From Streptomyces monashensis (GTDB lineage Bacteria; Actinomycetota; Actinomycetes; Streptomycetales; Streptomycetaceae), in contig NZ_MLYO01000063.1 of NCBI RefSeq assembly GCF_001866665.1, positions 124,001-188,000 of the forward strand: a stretch of DNA of 64,000 bases. The letters run 5' to 3'. The position numbers and the translations under genes were made by a program. Under the pieces are notes generated by a model. It was not told the origin of the DNA, ran no database searches, and worked only from the letters and a program-made list of their open reading frames with translations. Positions 1 to 8,448 of this stretch are shown one piece after another; position 1 is the first letter of the stretch, and each line of letters opens with the position of its first letter.

Positions 1-184
1 GGGTCATGGCCATGAGGACCGGGATGGTCAGCAGCAGTCCGGCGAACGCGATCCAGTCCGAGCCGTCGCCGCGGAAGTAGTCCACGGCGCTTCTGCGCAG
101 GCCGGTGCGGACCCGGTGCCACTGCATCTTCCACCGGGCCGTGAACGTCTCGGCCTTCGCGCGCCGCTGTCGTCCTGCTGCCAT
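1..184 (-). CDS. N-terminal part of a membrane protein of unknown function (runs off the window)
   Basis: The reverse-strand frame is open from an ATG at 184 to the window edge, giving 61 residues. It begins with a basic Arg/Lys-rich cytoplasmic stretch (residues 4-30). A hydrophobic segment follows from about residue 44 (DWIAFAGLLLTIPVLMAMT), which looks like a first transmembrane helix. Streptomyces sensor and SpoIIE/PP2C-type phosphatases often start this way, but no catalytic part is visible, so the function stays open. No good ribosome binding site precedes this ATG, so the exact start is uncertain. It is divergent from the acetyltransferase at 393. Confidence 0.5.
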   Translation of the reverse strand, partial: MAAGRQRRAKAETFTARWKMQWHRVRTGLRRSAVDYFRGDGSDWIAFAGLLLTIPVLMAMT

Positions 185-245
185 TAGTTCGCGACCCTAT
201 CCATCGGACCGGTTGCTTGGCACGGGAGGTCCCACTTGTCCCCCC

Positions 246-289
246 TCCGGGGCTTCTCCGGGGCTCGTCCGGTGCTCTTCCGGGGCTCC
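246..289. repeat. Four tandem 11-bp repeats in a divergent intergenic region
   Basis: Four consecutive 11-bp units with consensus TCCGGGGCTCN start at 246, 257, 268 and 279. Only the third unit departs in its core (GGTGC for GGGGC). They lie between the divergent starts at 184 and 393. A helical-turn period fits an operator array, but replication slippage in GC-rich DNA would give the same pattern. Confidence 0.6.
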
Positions 290-392
290 TGCGCGCAGTT
301 GGTCCTCACAGTGAACGGCACGCGCGGCCGCCGCGCTCCCACCCCGGGCAAATTCGCTGGCTCGGGCCGGGCCGCCTTGATAGGCATGGGCC

Positions 393-1640
393 ATGGGGAC
401 AGAGCGGACAGATCGCGCGACCGAGTTGACGGTGCTGCGGCCGGAGGACTTCGACCGCTGGTGGGGCGGGCTGGTGCGGGCCTTCGGCGGCGTCGCCGCG
501 GCCGAGGAGCGCGAACTGGACCGTTCCCTCACGGAGTTCGACCGCTCGCTGGCCGCCCTGGACGGGGACGAGATCGTCGGGACGGCCGGGGCGTTCAGCT
601 TCCGGATGACCGTGCCGGGCGGCGCCCAGGTCCCGGCGGCCGGCGTGACCATGGTGAGCGTGGCGGCCACGCACCGGCGGCGCGGGGTGCTGACCTCGAT
701 GATGCGCCGGCAGCTGGAGGACGTGCGGGCGCTGGGCGAGCCCCTGGCGGTGCTGTTCGCGTCCGAACCGGCCATCTACGGCCGCTTCGGCTACGGCGCG
801 GCGGCCTCCCAGCTGACGGCCGAGATCGACACGAGCCGGGTCTCGCTCGCGCTGCCCGCCGGCGCGGACGACGTGCGGGTGCGGTACGCGGAGCCCGCCG
901 ACGTGCTCGACGCGTGCGAGGCGGTGTACGCGGCCCTGGTGCCGGGCCGGCCCGGGATGCTGGCCCGGCAGCCGGGCTGGGAGCGGGTGGGTCTGCTGGA
1001 CCCGGAGAGCGAGCGGGAGGGCGCGTCGGCGCTGGGGTGCGTGGTCGCGGAGCGGGACGGCGAGGTCACCGGATACGCCCGCTACCGCACCAAGCTCGGC
1101 TGGGGGCCGGACGGGCACGACGGCACGGTGAAGCTGGAGGACCTGGCCGCGCTGGATCCCGCGACGGACGCGGCGCTGTGGCGCTTCCTGTTCGGCATCG
1201 ACCTGATGTCGACGCTGAGCCTGCACGGACGCCCCGTGGACGACGCCTGGCAGTACCTGGTGAGCGACATCCGCCGCTGCCGCCCGCGGCTGCGGGACTC
1301 CGGTCACGTCCGCCTGGTCGATGTCGCCGCGGCCCTCGCCGCCCGCACGTACCAGACCCCGGTGGACGTCGTGCTCGACGTCGAGGACGCCTTCTGCCCG
1401 TGGAACGCGGGCCGGCTGCGGCTCACCGGCGACCCGAAGGGCGCGTCCTGCGAGCGGACCACGGACGCGGCCGATCTCGCCCTGTCGGTACGGGAGTTGG
1501 GGGCGTCCTACCTCGGCGGGGTGAGCCTGCTGTCGCTCGCGCGCGCCGGGCGGGTGGCGGAGCTGCGGCCGGGGGCGCTCACGGAGGCGTCGGTGGCGTT
1601 CGGCTCACCGGTGCCGCCGTGGCTGCCGCACGGCTTCTGA
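393..1640 (+). CDS. Eis-like GNAT family N-acetyltransferase
   Basis: This 415-residue protein has the length and layout of the Eis family: an N-terminal GNAT domain, a second degenerate GNAT-like domain, and a C-terminal SCP2-like domain. The acetyl-CoA loop is visible as VSVAATHRRRGVL around residues 88-100, followed by IYGRFGYG at 128-135, a signature of this family. The protein ends in a C-terminal Phe, and in Eis the terminal carboxylate takes part in catalysis. Family members acetylate amines, including aminoglycosides and lysines, but the substrate cannot be read from the sequence. The gene appears monocistronic and converges on the DNA glycosylase gene with a 14-bp gap. Confidence 0.85.
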   Translation: MGTERTDRATELTVLRPEDFDRWWGGLVRAFGGVAAAEERELDRSLTEFDRSLAALDGDEIVGTAGAFSFRMTVPGGAQVPAAGVTMVSVAATHRRRGVLTSMMRRQLEDVRALGEPLAVLFASEPAIYGRFGYGAAASQLTAEIDTSRVSLALPAGADDVRVRYAEPADVLDACEAVYAALVPGRPGMLARQPGWERVGLLDPESEREGASALGCVVAERDGEVTGYARYRTKLGWGPDGHDGTVKLEDLAALDPATDAALWRFLFGIDLMSTLSLHGRPVDDAWQYLVSDIRRCRPRLRDSGHVRLVDVAAALAARTYQTPVDVVLDVEDAFCPWNAGRLRLTGDPKGASCERTTDAADLALSVRELGASYLGGVSLLSLARAGRVAELRPGALTEASVAFGSPVPPWLPHGF

Positions 1641-1654
1641 CGCCGCAGCCCGGT

Positions 1655-2464
1655 TCAGGGCTTCTGGCAGGTGGGGCACCAGAAGAGGTTGCGGGCGGCG
1701 AGGCCGGCCGTGCGGATCTCGTCGCCGCAGATGTGGCAGGCCTGGGTGGCGCGGCGGTAGACGTACACCTCGCCGCCGTGGTCGTCCACGCGCGGCGGGC
1801 GGCCCATGGCCTCGGGGGTGTGCTCGGGCCGGACGGTGTCGATGCGGTTGTTCCGCACGCCTTCGCGCATCAGCGCGACGAGGTCGCCCCAGACGGCGTC
1901 CCACTGCGCCGGGGTGATGTCCCGGCCCGCCCGGTACGGGTCGATGCCGTGCCGGAAGAGGACCTCGGCGCGGTAGACGTTGCCCACGCCCGCGACGATC
2001 TTCTGGTCCATGAGCAGGGCGGCGATCGTCGTGCGGCTGCGGGAGACGCGGCGGTACACCGCGCTCGGGTCGGCGTCCGCGCGCAGCGGGTCGGGGCCGA
2101 GGCGGTCGTGCACGGCGGCCTTCTCGGCGTCCGTGATCAGCGCACACGTGGTCGGCCCGCGCAGGTCGACGTAGGCGGTGTCGTTGACGAGCCGGAGCCG
2201 GACGGTGTCGGCCGGCGGGGGTGCGGGGGCGTCGCCGAAGCCGACCTTGCCGAAGAGTCCGAGGTGGATGTGGACCCAGTCGGTGTCCCGGAAGCGGAGG
2301 AAGAGGTGCTTGCCGTGGGCCTCGGTGGCCGTCAGCGTGGCTCTGTCCAGAAGGGCGGCGGCGTCGGAGAACTTGCCCTGGGGGCTGGTCACCCGCGGGG
2401 CGGTGCCCCGGAAACGCTCGGCGTAGTCCTGGGCCAGCCGGTGAATGGTGTGCCCTTCCGGCAA
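1655..2464 (-). CDS. nei: Fpg/Nei family DNA glycosylase (endonuclease VIII type)
   Basis: The product has 269 residues and starts MPEGHTIHR. Pro2 is the Schiff-base nucleophile and Glu3 the catalytic acid of Fpg/Nei enzymes, and Lys52 fits the conserved beta-elimination lysine. A C-terminal zinc finger is seen with Cys243, Cys246, Cys263 and Cys266 (CHIC...CPTC). The enzyme excises oxidised bases and nicks the abasic site. PEGH rather than PELP at the N-terminus favours the Nei branch. It lies 58 bp downstream of rpiB on the same strand, so the two may be cotranscribed. Confidence 0.9.
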   Translation of the reverse strand: MPEGHTIHRLAQDYAERFRGTAPRVTSPQGKFSDAAALLDRATLTATEAHGKHLFLRFRDTDWVHIHLGLFGKVGFGDAPAPPPADTVRLRLVNDTAYVDLRGPTTCALITDAEKAAVHDRLGPDPLRADADPSAVYRRVSRSRTTIAALLMDQKIVAGVGNVYRAEVLFRHGIDPYRAGRDITPAQWDAVWGDLVALMREGVRNNRIDTVRPEHTPEAMGRPPRVDDHGGEVYVYRRATQACHICGDEIRTAGLAARNLFWCPTCQKP

Positions 2465-2522
2465 GGCTGAGCTGTCCTTTCAGGCAGGACGGAGGGCCGG
2501 GGGCGCGGAGCCCCCGGGGTCC

Positions 2523-3008
2523 CTACTGCTGGGGGTGGTGGGCCGGGATCGGGGGCAGGTCGCCGGTCGTCTCGTAGGCCGACAGCATGTCGATGCGGCG
2601 GATGTGGCGCTCGTCACCCGAGAAGGGGGTGCCGAGGAAGGTCTCGACGAACTTCGTCGCCTCGTCCTGCGTGTGCATGCGCGCGCCCACGGCCACCACG
2701 TTGGCGTTGTTGTGCTGGCGGCCCAGCGACGCGGTCTCCTCGCTCCAGGCCAGCGCCGCCCGCACGCCCTTGACCTTGTTCGCGGCGATCTGCTCACCGT
2801 TGCCGGAGCCGCCGATCACGATGCCGAGGGCCTCGGGGTCCGCGGCCGTACGCTCCGCGGCGCGGAGGCAGAAGGGCGGGTAGTCGTCCTGGGCGTCGTA
2901 GATGTGCGGCCCGCAGTCGACGGGCTCGTGCCCCGCCGCCTCGAGCCAGTCGACGAGGTGGTTCTTGAGTTCGTAGCCCGCATGGTCGGAGCCGAGGTAC
3001 ACGCGCAT
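2523..3008 (-). CDS. rpiB: Ribose-5-phosphate isomerase B
   Basis: This 161-residue RpiB/LacAB protein interconverts ribose-5-phosphate and ribulose-5-phosphate in the pentose phosphate pathway. Asp8-His9 (GSDHAGYELK), the loop GIVIGGSGNGEQIAANK (residues 62-78) and HNNANVVAVGAR (99-110) are all present. Glu72 stands where the enterobacterial enzyme has its catalytic Cys. That is the actinobacterial type known from Mycobacterium tuberculosis, where Glu is the base. It starts at an ATG and is followed by the glycosylase gene. Confidence 0.95.
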   Translation of the reverse strand: MRVYLGSDHAGYELKNHLVDWLEAAGHEPVDCGPHIYDAQDDYPPFCLRAAERTAADPEALGIVIGGSGNGEQIAANKVKGVRAALAWSEETASLGRQHNNANVVAVGARMHTQDEATKFVETFLGTPFSGDERHIRRIDMLSAYETTGDLPPIPAHHPQQ

Positions 3009-3160
3009 GCCACGAGTGTGACATGACCCATGCGACGCAGCAGCCCCGGGTGCCGGGGGCCCGACGGGCCCCGGAGGGGACCCGAACCCGACCGGATCGC
3101 GACCCCGACCCGACCTGAACCCGACCCCCGCTCAGTCCGAAATATGTGAGCGAAGCCATA

Positions 3161-3205
3161 GAACCTCAAGGGAACCTCAAGTAACGATCCCGTTTCGGAG
3201 GTTCC
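3161..3205. promoter_or_regulatory. Repeated GAACCTC elements upstream of the permease
   Basis: GAACCTCAAG occurs twice as direct repeats at 3161-3170 and 3172-3181. An inverted partner, GAGGTTCC, lies at 3198-3205, pairing with GGAACCTC at 3171-3178. The array lies 87-131 bp before the permease ATG in an otherwise empty 283-bp gap. It could bind a regulator or form an RNA hairpin; which one is not decidable here. Confidence 0.4.
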
Positions 3206-3291
3206 CGAATCCGTTCGCCTCCGATTCACTGGTCCGACTCGTACACCGCTCGTGCGAATTTGCTCCACACCTGGCGTAAAGGAAACCGTCC

Positions 3292-4716
3292 ATGACCCCT
3301 GGTTCGGGACTCCAAGCAGGACTCAAGAACCGCCACCTGACGATGATCGCGATCGGTGGCGTCATCGGGGCCGGCCTCTTCGTCGGCTCCAGCTCCGGTA
3401 TCGCGACCGCGGGACCCGGCATCCTCCTGTCGTACGCGCTCGTCGGCACCCTCGTCGTCCTCGTGATGCGGATGCTGGGCGAGATGTCCGCGGCGAACCC
3501 CACCTCCGGCTCCTTCTCCGCGCACGCCGACCGTGCGCTGGGCCGCTGGGCCGGCTTCTCCATCGGCTGGCTCTACTGGTTCTTCTGGGTCGTCGTGCTG
3601 GCCGTCGAGGGCACCGCGGGCGCCAAGATCCTCGCGGGCTGGGTGCCGGCCGTACCGCAGTGGGGCTGGGCGCTCATCGTGATGGCCGTGCTGACCGCGA
3701 CCAACCTGGTCTCCGTCGGCTCCTACGGCGAGTTCGAGTTCTGGTTCGCCGGCATCAAGGTCGTGGCGATCGGCGCGTTCATCGTCATCGGCCTGCTGGC
3801 CGTGTTCGGCGTCCTGCCGGGCGTGCACACCGACAAGGCGTCCTTCGGGAACCTCACCAGCCACGGCGGCTTCCTGCCGCACGGCCCGGGCACGATCCTC
3901 ACCGGTGTGCTGCTGGTCGTCTTCTCGTTCATGGGCAGCGAGATCGCCACCCTGGCGGCCGGGGAGTCGGAGAACCCGCAGCGCGCGGTCACCCAGGCCA
4001 CCAACAGCATCATCTGGCGTATCGGCGTCTTCTACCTCGGCTCGATCCTCGTCGTGGTCTCGCTGCTGCCGTGGAACGACCCGTCCCTCGAGAAGCAGGG
4101 CTCGTACGTCGCCGCGCTGAACTCCCTCGGGATCGCGCACGCCGGCGAGATCATGAACGTCGTCGTGCTGACGGCGGTGCTGTCCTGTCTCAACTCCGGC
4201 CTGTACACCGCCTCCCGCATGGCGTTCTCGCTGGGCGAGCGCGGTGACGCGCCGAAGGCGTTCGCCCGCACCACCGCGCGCGGTGTGCCGATGGCGGCGA
4301 TCCTGGCGTCGGTCGTCTTCGGCTTCGTGGCGGTCTTCTTCAACTACGCCTACCCGGACACCGTCTTCCTCTTCCTCGTCAACTCCTCGGGTGCGGTGGC
4401 CCTGTTCGTCTGGCTGGTCATCTGCTTCTCGCAGCTGCGGATGCGCAGGATCATCCAGCGGGAGGCGCCGGACAAGCTCGTCGTGAAGATGTGGCTGTAT
4501 CCGTACCTGACCTGGGTGACGGCCGGCTTCATCGTCTTCGTCCTCGGCTACATGCTGACCGACACCAAGGGCGAGAGCAGCGGCCGTACCACCGTGCTGC
4601 TGTCGTTGGGCGTGGCGGCGCTCGTGGTCGTCATCGCCGTGGTGAAGCAGAAGGTCGAGGCGGGCCGCGTCCCGGCCGCCGCCGTCGAGGAGGCCGAGAA
4701 GGTCACCACCGGCTGA
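3292..4716 (+). CDS. Amino acid permease (APC superfamily, GABA/D-Ala/Ser permease type)
   Basis: The 474-residue protein has about twelve hydrophobic segments and the APC helix-1 signature GGVIGAGLFVG at residues 22-32. The conserved stretch EMSAANPTSGSFSAHA follows in the region of helix 2/3. Such proteins are proton-driven amino acid importers of the AAT family, resembling GabP and CycA. Substrate specificity cannot be fixed from sequence. A paralog with nearly the same first 60 residues is at 13593. The gene is single, with a long upstream region and a strong hairpin after its stop. Confidence 0.9.
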   Translation: MTPGSGLQAGLKNRHLTMIAIGGVIGAGLFVGSSSGIATAGPGILLSYALVGTLVVLVMRMLGEMSAANPTSGSFSAHADRALGRWAGFSIGWLYWFFWVVVLAVEGTAGAKILAGWVPAVPQWGWALIVMAVLTATNLVSVGSYGEFEFWFAGIKVVAIGAFIVIGLLAVFGVLPGVHTDKASFGNLTSHGGFLPHGPGTILTGVLLVVFSFMGSEIATLAAGESENPQRAVTQATNSIIWRIGVFYLGSILVVVSLLPWNDPSLEKQGSYVAALNSLGIAHAGEIMNVVVLTAVLSCLNSGLYTASRMAFSLGERGDAPKAFARTTARGVPMAAILASVVFGFVAVFFNYAYPDTVFLFLVNSSGAVALFVWLVICFSQLRMRRIIQREAPDKLVVKMWLYPYLTWVTAGFIVFVLGYMLTDTKGESSGRTTVLLSLGVAALVVVIAVVKQKVEAGRVPAAAVEEAEKVTTG

Positions 4717-4740
4717 CGCCCCGCGCGAGGATCCGGTACA

Positions 4741-4781
4741 TGGCCGCATGACCTGACGCCACCTGTCAGGTCATGCGGCCA
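4741..4781. terminator. 17-bp perfect hairpin after the permease
   Basis: A perfect inverted repeat pairs 4741-4757 with 4765-4781, leaving a 7-nt loop. It begins 25 bp after the permease stop and 12 bp before the next ATG. There is no U-tract, which is usual for actinobacterial hairpin terminators. Confidence 0.7.
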
Positions 4782-4792
4782 CACCGCGTTCC

Positions 4793-6135
4793 ATGACCAA
4801 CACCGCCTCCGCCTTCCTCCGCCCCGGCGACCGGGGCTACGACGACGAACTCGCCGGTTTCCTGCTCGGTTTCGCCCAGCGGCCCGCGCTGATCGCCCCC
4901 GCCCGCTCGGCGGCCGACGTCGTGGCCGCCGTACGCCACGCGGCCGCGCACGGCATGCCCGTGGGCGTCCAGGCGACCGGGCACGGGCTGCCCGGCGGGT
5001 ACGAGGGCGGGCCGCTGGTGACGACACGGCACATGGACGGGCTGACCGTCGACCCCGCGGCCCGTACCGTCCGGGTGCGGGCCGGGGTGCGCTGAGGGCA
5101 GGTGGTCACGGCGGCCGAACCGTACGGGCTGGCGCCGTTGGGGGCACCTCCCACGCTTCAGGCAGTGGGGGAGGGTCGGCGCCGAGCGTGGGCGCGGTGT
5201 CGTACACCCTCGGCGGCGGGCTCGGCATCCTGGCGCGGGAGTTCGGTTGCGCGGCCGGCCATGTGCGCCGGCTGGAGGTCGCCACCGCCGACGGCGAGGT
5301 GCGCCGGGTCACCCCTGAGGCTGACCCCGAGCTGTACCGGGCGCTGCTGGGCGCCGGGCAGAACCTCGGCATCGTCACCGAGCTGGAGATCGGGCTCGTC
5401 CCGGTGCGCGCCCTGTACGGCGGTTCGCTCGCCTTCGACGGCCGGGTGGTGGACCCGGCGGCCCCGCTGCGGGCGTACGAGGCCTGGACCCGGACGGTGC
5501 CGGACGGGCTGACCTCGTCCTTCGCCGCCGTGCCCTACCCGGATCTGCCCGTACTGCCCCCGCACCTGCGCGGGACGTACGTCGTCTCGGTCCGGGTGGC
5601 CCACACCGGCGCCGACGGGGACGCCCTGGTCGCCCCGCTGCGGGAGATCGGGCCGGCGCTGTCGGACACGCTGCGCACGATGCCGTACGCCGAGAGCCAC
5701 ACCATCCACAGCGACCCGGACTTCCCGCACGCCTCCTACGGCGACAGCACGGTGCTGCGGGACCTCGACGTCGAGCGGGCCGGGGAGTTGCTGCGGGCGA
5801 CGGGGCCCGGGGCGCCCGCGATGTGTGTCGTGCAGGTCAACCATCTGGGCGGGGCGCCGGCCCGGCCGGCGCCGAACGCCGTGCCGTGGCGCGAGGGACG
5901 GTTCCTGGCGCGGCTGCTGAGGGCCGGCGAGCGGGCGCGGGCGCTGCTGGACCCGGTGTTCGCGCTGCCGGCCGAGCACACCCTGGGGCGCTCGCTCAAC
6001 TTCGCCTTCGGGGCGGGCGACCGGGGCGCGGGACTGTACGAACCGGAGACGCGAAAGAGGCTCGCCCGGGTGAAGGAGGACTACGACCCGGCGAACCTCT
6101 TCCGCAGGAACTACGGCGTCAGCGCTGCTTGTTGA
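4793..6135 (+). pseudogene. FAD-binding (BBE-type) oxidoreductase, broken by a nonsense codon and a 32-bp insertion
   Basis: The N-terminal part (from ATG 4793) and the C-terminal part (ending 6135) together match an FAD_binding_4 domain followed by a BBE C-terminal segment (YDPANLFRRNYGV). They are separated by two lesions. At 5093-5095 the frame reads TGA between VRAGVR and GQVVTAAEPYG, where the family has Trp (TGG). At 5144-5175 a 32-bp hairpin sequence interrupts LAPLG/SAPSVGAVSYTLGGG; removing exactly 32 bp restores the frame. The remaining sequence is otherwise intact, which suggests recent decay. The 3' end overlaps bioY by 17 bp, tail to tail. Functional translation would need both readthrough and frameshifting, so it is probably a pseudogene. 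Confidence 0.85.
5144..5175. repeat. 32-bp REP-like palindromic insertion inside a gene
   Basis: The inserted sequence begins GCACCTCCCACGCTTCAGGC. Its arms CCTCCCAC and GTGGGGGAGG pair with a single bulged G. GGG flanks both ends (5141-5143 and 5173-5175), so a 3-bp target duplication around a 29-bp element is equally possible. I recall similar short hairpins being frequent between genes in Streptomyces genomes; here one sits inside a reading frame. No second copy was noticed in this window. Confidence 0.7.
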
Positions 6136-6703
6136 CGACCTTCCAGGCGGTGGGCAGCGCGCCCATCGCCAGGGCGGCCTTGAGGGCGTCGCCGATCAGG
6201 AACGGGGTGAGGCCGGCGGCGACGGCCTGGGAGAGGGAGAGGTGGGCGGCCAGGGCCAGGTAGGGCACGCCGACGGCGTAGATGACCGCCTCGCCGAGGA
6301 CCATCGTGCCCGCCATGCGCAGCGGGGAGCGGTCGGCGCCGCGCCGGGCCAGGGCGCCGACGGCGGCCGAGGCGAGCAGCATGCCGAGGACGTAGCCGAA
6401 GGAGACCATGCCGGCACCGGAGGCGCCGTCCGCGAACCACGGCACCCCGGCCACACCGGCGAGCGCGTAGAGAGCGAGGGAGAGGAAGCCGCGGCGGGCG
6501 CCGAGCGCGGTGCCGACGAGCAGCGCGGCGAAGGTCTGGCCGGTCACCGGCACCGGGGAGTGCGGCACCGGGACGGCCACCTGGGCGGCGATGCCGGTGA
6601 GGACGGCGCCGCCGACGACGAGGGCCGCGTCGCGGACACGGGACGCCGGAAGCAGGTCGGCGAGGACGGCGCCGGGGCGGGCGAGGGCGGTGGCGGTGCT
6701 CAT
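6119..6703 (-). CDS. bioY: Biotin transporter BioY (S component)
   Basis: The product has about 194 residues with six hydrophobic segments. The BioY hallmark region GLTPFLIGDALKAALA is near the C-terminus, and HSPVPVTGQTFAALLVG is near residue 50. BioY is the membrane substrate-binding component for biotin and works alone or with an ECF ATPase/transmembrane module; no ECF partners are nearby. The ATG at 6703 is preferred over the upstream 6742 start because GGAG lies 7 nt before it. It ends tail to tail with, and overlapping, the broken oxidoreductase. Confidence 0.9.
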   Translation of the reverse strand: MSTATALARPGAVLADLLPASRVRDAALVVGGAVLTGIAAQVAVPVPHSPVPVTGQTFAALLVGTALGARRGFLSLALYALAGVAGVPWFADGASGAGMVSFGYVLGMLLASAAVGALARRGADRSPLRMAGTMVLGEAVIYAVGVPYLALAAHLSLSQAVAAGLTPFLIGDALKAALAMGALPTAWKVVNKQR

Positions 6704-6992
6704 GGGGACTCCGCGGGTGAGTGGGCGGGCAGGCGGGAACATCGTGACGCTATACCGCGCCGCTCGCGTCGATCACCGTCATCGGTCGACAAAGGCCCCC
6801 GCCGGGCGTTGGTGGGCTCCGTACAAAGGATGTGGGTTACACCGGGTACGGCGTGATGCCGGTCACTGAGGTGGAGACGCCCGGCTCACTTCCGCACGGC
6901 GGACCGGGACTGTGGGTTCCCGCCAAAGCCCCGGCCGATACGCCGAGTCCCCGAAGCACCCGCGGGGCCCGTCTCGCCCGTCGGTCGTGCTC

Positions 6993-7021
6993 TGGGCAGC
7001 GCGGGGGCGTTTTGCTAGCTT
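6993..7021 (+). promoter_or_regulatory. Candidate promoter giving a leaderless transcript for the first leader ORF
   Basis: TGGGCA (6993-6998) and TAGCTT (7016-7021) are separated by 17 bp. The expected start of transcription coincides with the ATG at 7029, 7 nt after the -10 hexamer. No ribosome binding site precedes that ATG, which supports a leaderless message. Confidence 0.45.
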
Positions 7022-7028
7022 CGCTCAC

Positions 7029-7115
7029 ATGGTTGCCCAGGCCCGGTACTTCACGTCGCGTCGCTACGTCGACCTGCGACGCCAGGGCGCGGCCACCTGT
7101 CGCCGCCCGGGTTAG
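7029..7115 (+). CDS. Short leader peptide (actinobacterial SRR-VDL-C type)
   Basis: This 28-codon ORF encodes MVAQARYFTSRRYVDLRRQG followed by AATCRRPG. The pattern SRR(H/Y)VDLxR...C-R-R matches a family of putative leader peptides found in Streptomyces 5' regions, often before sulfur-metabolism genes. It lies 64 bp upstream of the ROK regulator, on the same strand. A Cys codon sits five codons before the stop, fitting translation-coupled sensing of cysteine. Its role here is inferred; the peptide itself probably has no enzymatic function. Confidence 0.65.
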   Translation: MVAQARYFTSRRYVDLRRQGAATCRRPG

Positions 7116-7179
7116 GGCCTGCTCGGCACGCCCCGCCCTCCCGCGACGTGTCGGCCCCCGTTCCCGAGGACGGTCCTCC

Positions 7180-8394
7180 ATGCCCCGTACCGCGGTGTCC
7201 ACCCTCGACTCGCCCGTTCCGCACTCGCCCGTCCCGCGGGCCGCCGACAGCGACCGGCGGCGTACCAGCGCCAGTGTCGTCCTGCGGTCCGTGCTGGAGC
7301 ACGGACCGGTGGCGCGCAGCACCGTCGCCCGGCTGACCGGGTTGTCGCCGGCGTCGGTGACCGAGCACTGCGCCCGGCTCGCCGGCCTCGGCCTGATCCG
7401 GGAGTCCGCCGCGCCGCGCCGCTCGAACGGGGTCGGCCGGCCGCATGTCCCCGTCGATCTGGACGACACCGGGTTCCTGGTCGGCGGGGTGCACGTGGCC
7501 GTGCCGTACACCACGGTCGCCCTGCTGGACCTGCGCGGCCGCGTGGTGGCCCGGCGCGAGCTGAAGCACGAACGCACCGAGCCCGGCCCGGTGTTGGCGC
7601 GGGCCGCCGAGGGGCTCGCGGGGCTGCTGGCCGGGGTGCCGGGCCGGCGGGCGCTCGGGGTCGGGGTGGCCGTCGGCGGCTGGGTGGACCGGGCGACGGG
7701 CACGGTGGTGGAGCACGAGCTGCTGGGCTGGCGGGAGGTGCCGGTGCGGGAGCTGCTCGGCGCGCGTACCGGGCTCCCGGTCCATGTGGACGGGCACGCG
7801 CGGGCGTTGGTGAACGGGGAGCGGCTGTTCGGGCGGGCCCGAGGCAGCGGGAGCGTGCTGCATCTGTTCGTGGGCAACGTGGTCGACGCGGCCTTCGCCA
7901 CCCATGACGAGGTGCACCACGGGCCGCGTTCGGCGGCCGGGGCGATCGCGCATCTGCCGCTGCCGGGCGGCACCGAGCCCTGCCCGTGCGGCCGCACCGG
8001 CTGCCTCCAGGTGGAGCTGAGCGAGCGGACGCTGTGCCGGCGGGCCCGGGTGGCCGGGGTGACCGACTCGGTGAACCCGATGCACGTGGTGGCCGCGGCG
8101 ACGGCCGGGGACGCGGTGGCCCGGCGGCTGCTGGTGGAGCGGGCCCGGATGACGGGGCGGGCGGCCGGGCTGCTGCTGGACGTGCTCAATCCGGAGACGG
8201 TCGTCGTCACCGAGGTCGGGGTCATCCACTTCGAGGACTGCCTCGCCGCCCTCAGAGAAGCGGCCGGAATACGTCGTACGGCGGCCGTTCTGCCGACGAG
8301 TTTCCCGGATTCCGTACTGGCCGTGGCCGGCGGTTCGGTGGCGCTGGACGTGCTGTTCCGCGATCCGCTGGGCGCGTCACCTGAGGGTATTTAA
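7180..8394 (+). CDS. ROK family transcriptional regulator
   Basis: From the ATG at 7180 (GAGGA 9 nt upstream) the protein has 404 residues. An N-terminal winged helix-turn-helix is seen around residues 35-80 (ARSTVARLTGLSPASVTEHC), followed by a ROK domain. The ROK zinc motif CPCGRTGC is conserved. The kinase-type DxGxT phosphate loop is replaced by GGVHVAVPYT, so it should be a regulator without sugar kinase activity. ROK regulators usually answer to sugars, yet the neighbours are organosulfur uptake and oxidation genes. The leader ORF at 7029 and the Cys leader at 8449 flank it. The longer open frame from 6832 lacks support. Confidence 0.85.
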   Translation: MPRTAVSTLDSPVPHSPVPRAADSDRRRTSASVVLRSVLEHGPVARSTVARLTGLSPASVTEHCARLAGLGLIRESAAPRRSNGVGRPHVPVDLDDTGFLVGGVHVAVPYTTVALLDLRGRVVARRELKHERTEPGPVLARAAEGLAGLLAGVPGRRALGVGVAVGGWVDRATGTVVEHELLGWREVPVRELLGARTGLPVHVDGHARALVNGERLFGRARGSGSVLHLFVGNVVDAAFATHDEVHHGPRSAAGAIAHLPLPGGTEPCPCGRTGCLQVELSERTLCRRARVAGVTDSVNPMHVVAAATAGDAVARRLLVERARMTGRAAGLLLDVLNPETVVVTEVGVIHFEDCLAALREAAGIRRTAAVLPTSFPDSVLAVAGGSVALDVLFRDPLGASPEGI

Positions 8395-8411
8395 TTCAGA
8401 AACTCGGAATG

Positions 8412-8441
8412 TTGACAGGGGGCGATCGTGGCCGGGAACAT
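8412..8441 (+). promoter_or_regulatory. Promoter of the sulfonate transporter operon
   Basis: A perfect TTGACA lies at 8412-8417. GAACAT at 8436-8441 follows at 18 bp as a weak -10. Transcription would start at about 8449, exactly the ATG of the Cys-rich ORF, as for the leader at 7029. Confidence 0.5.
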
Positions 8442-8448
8442 GCTGGTC

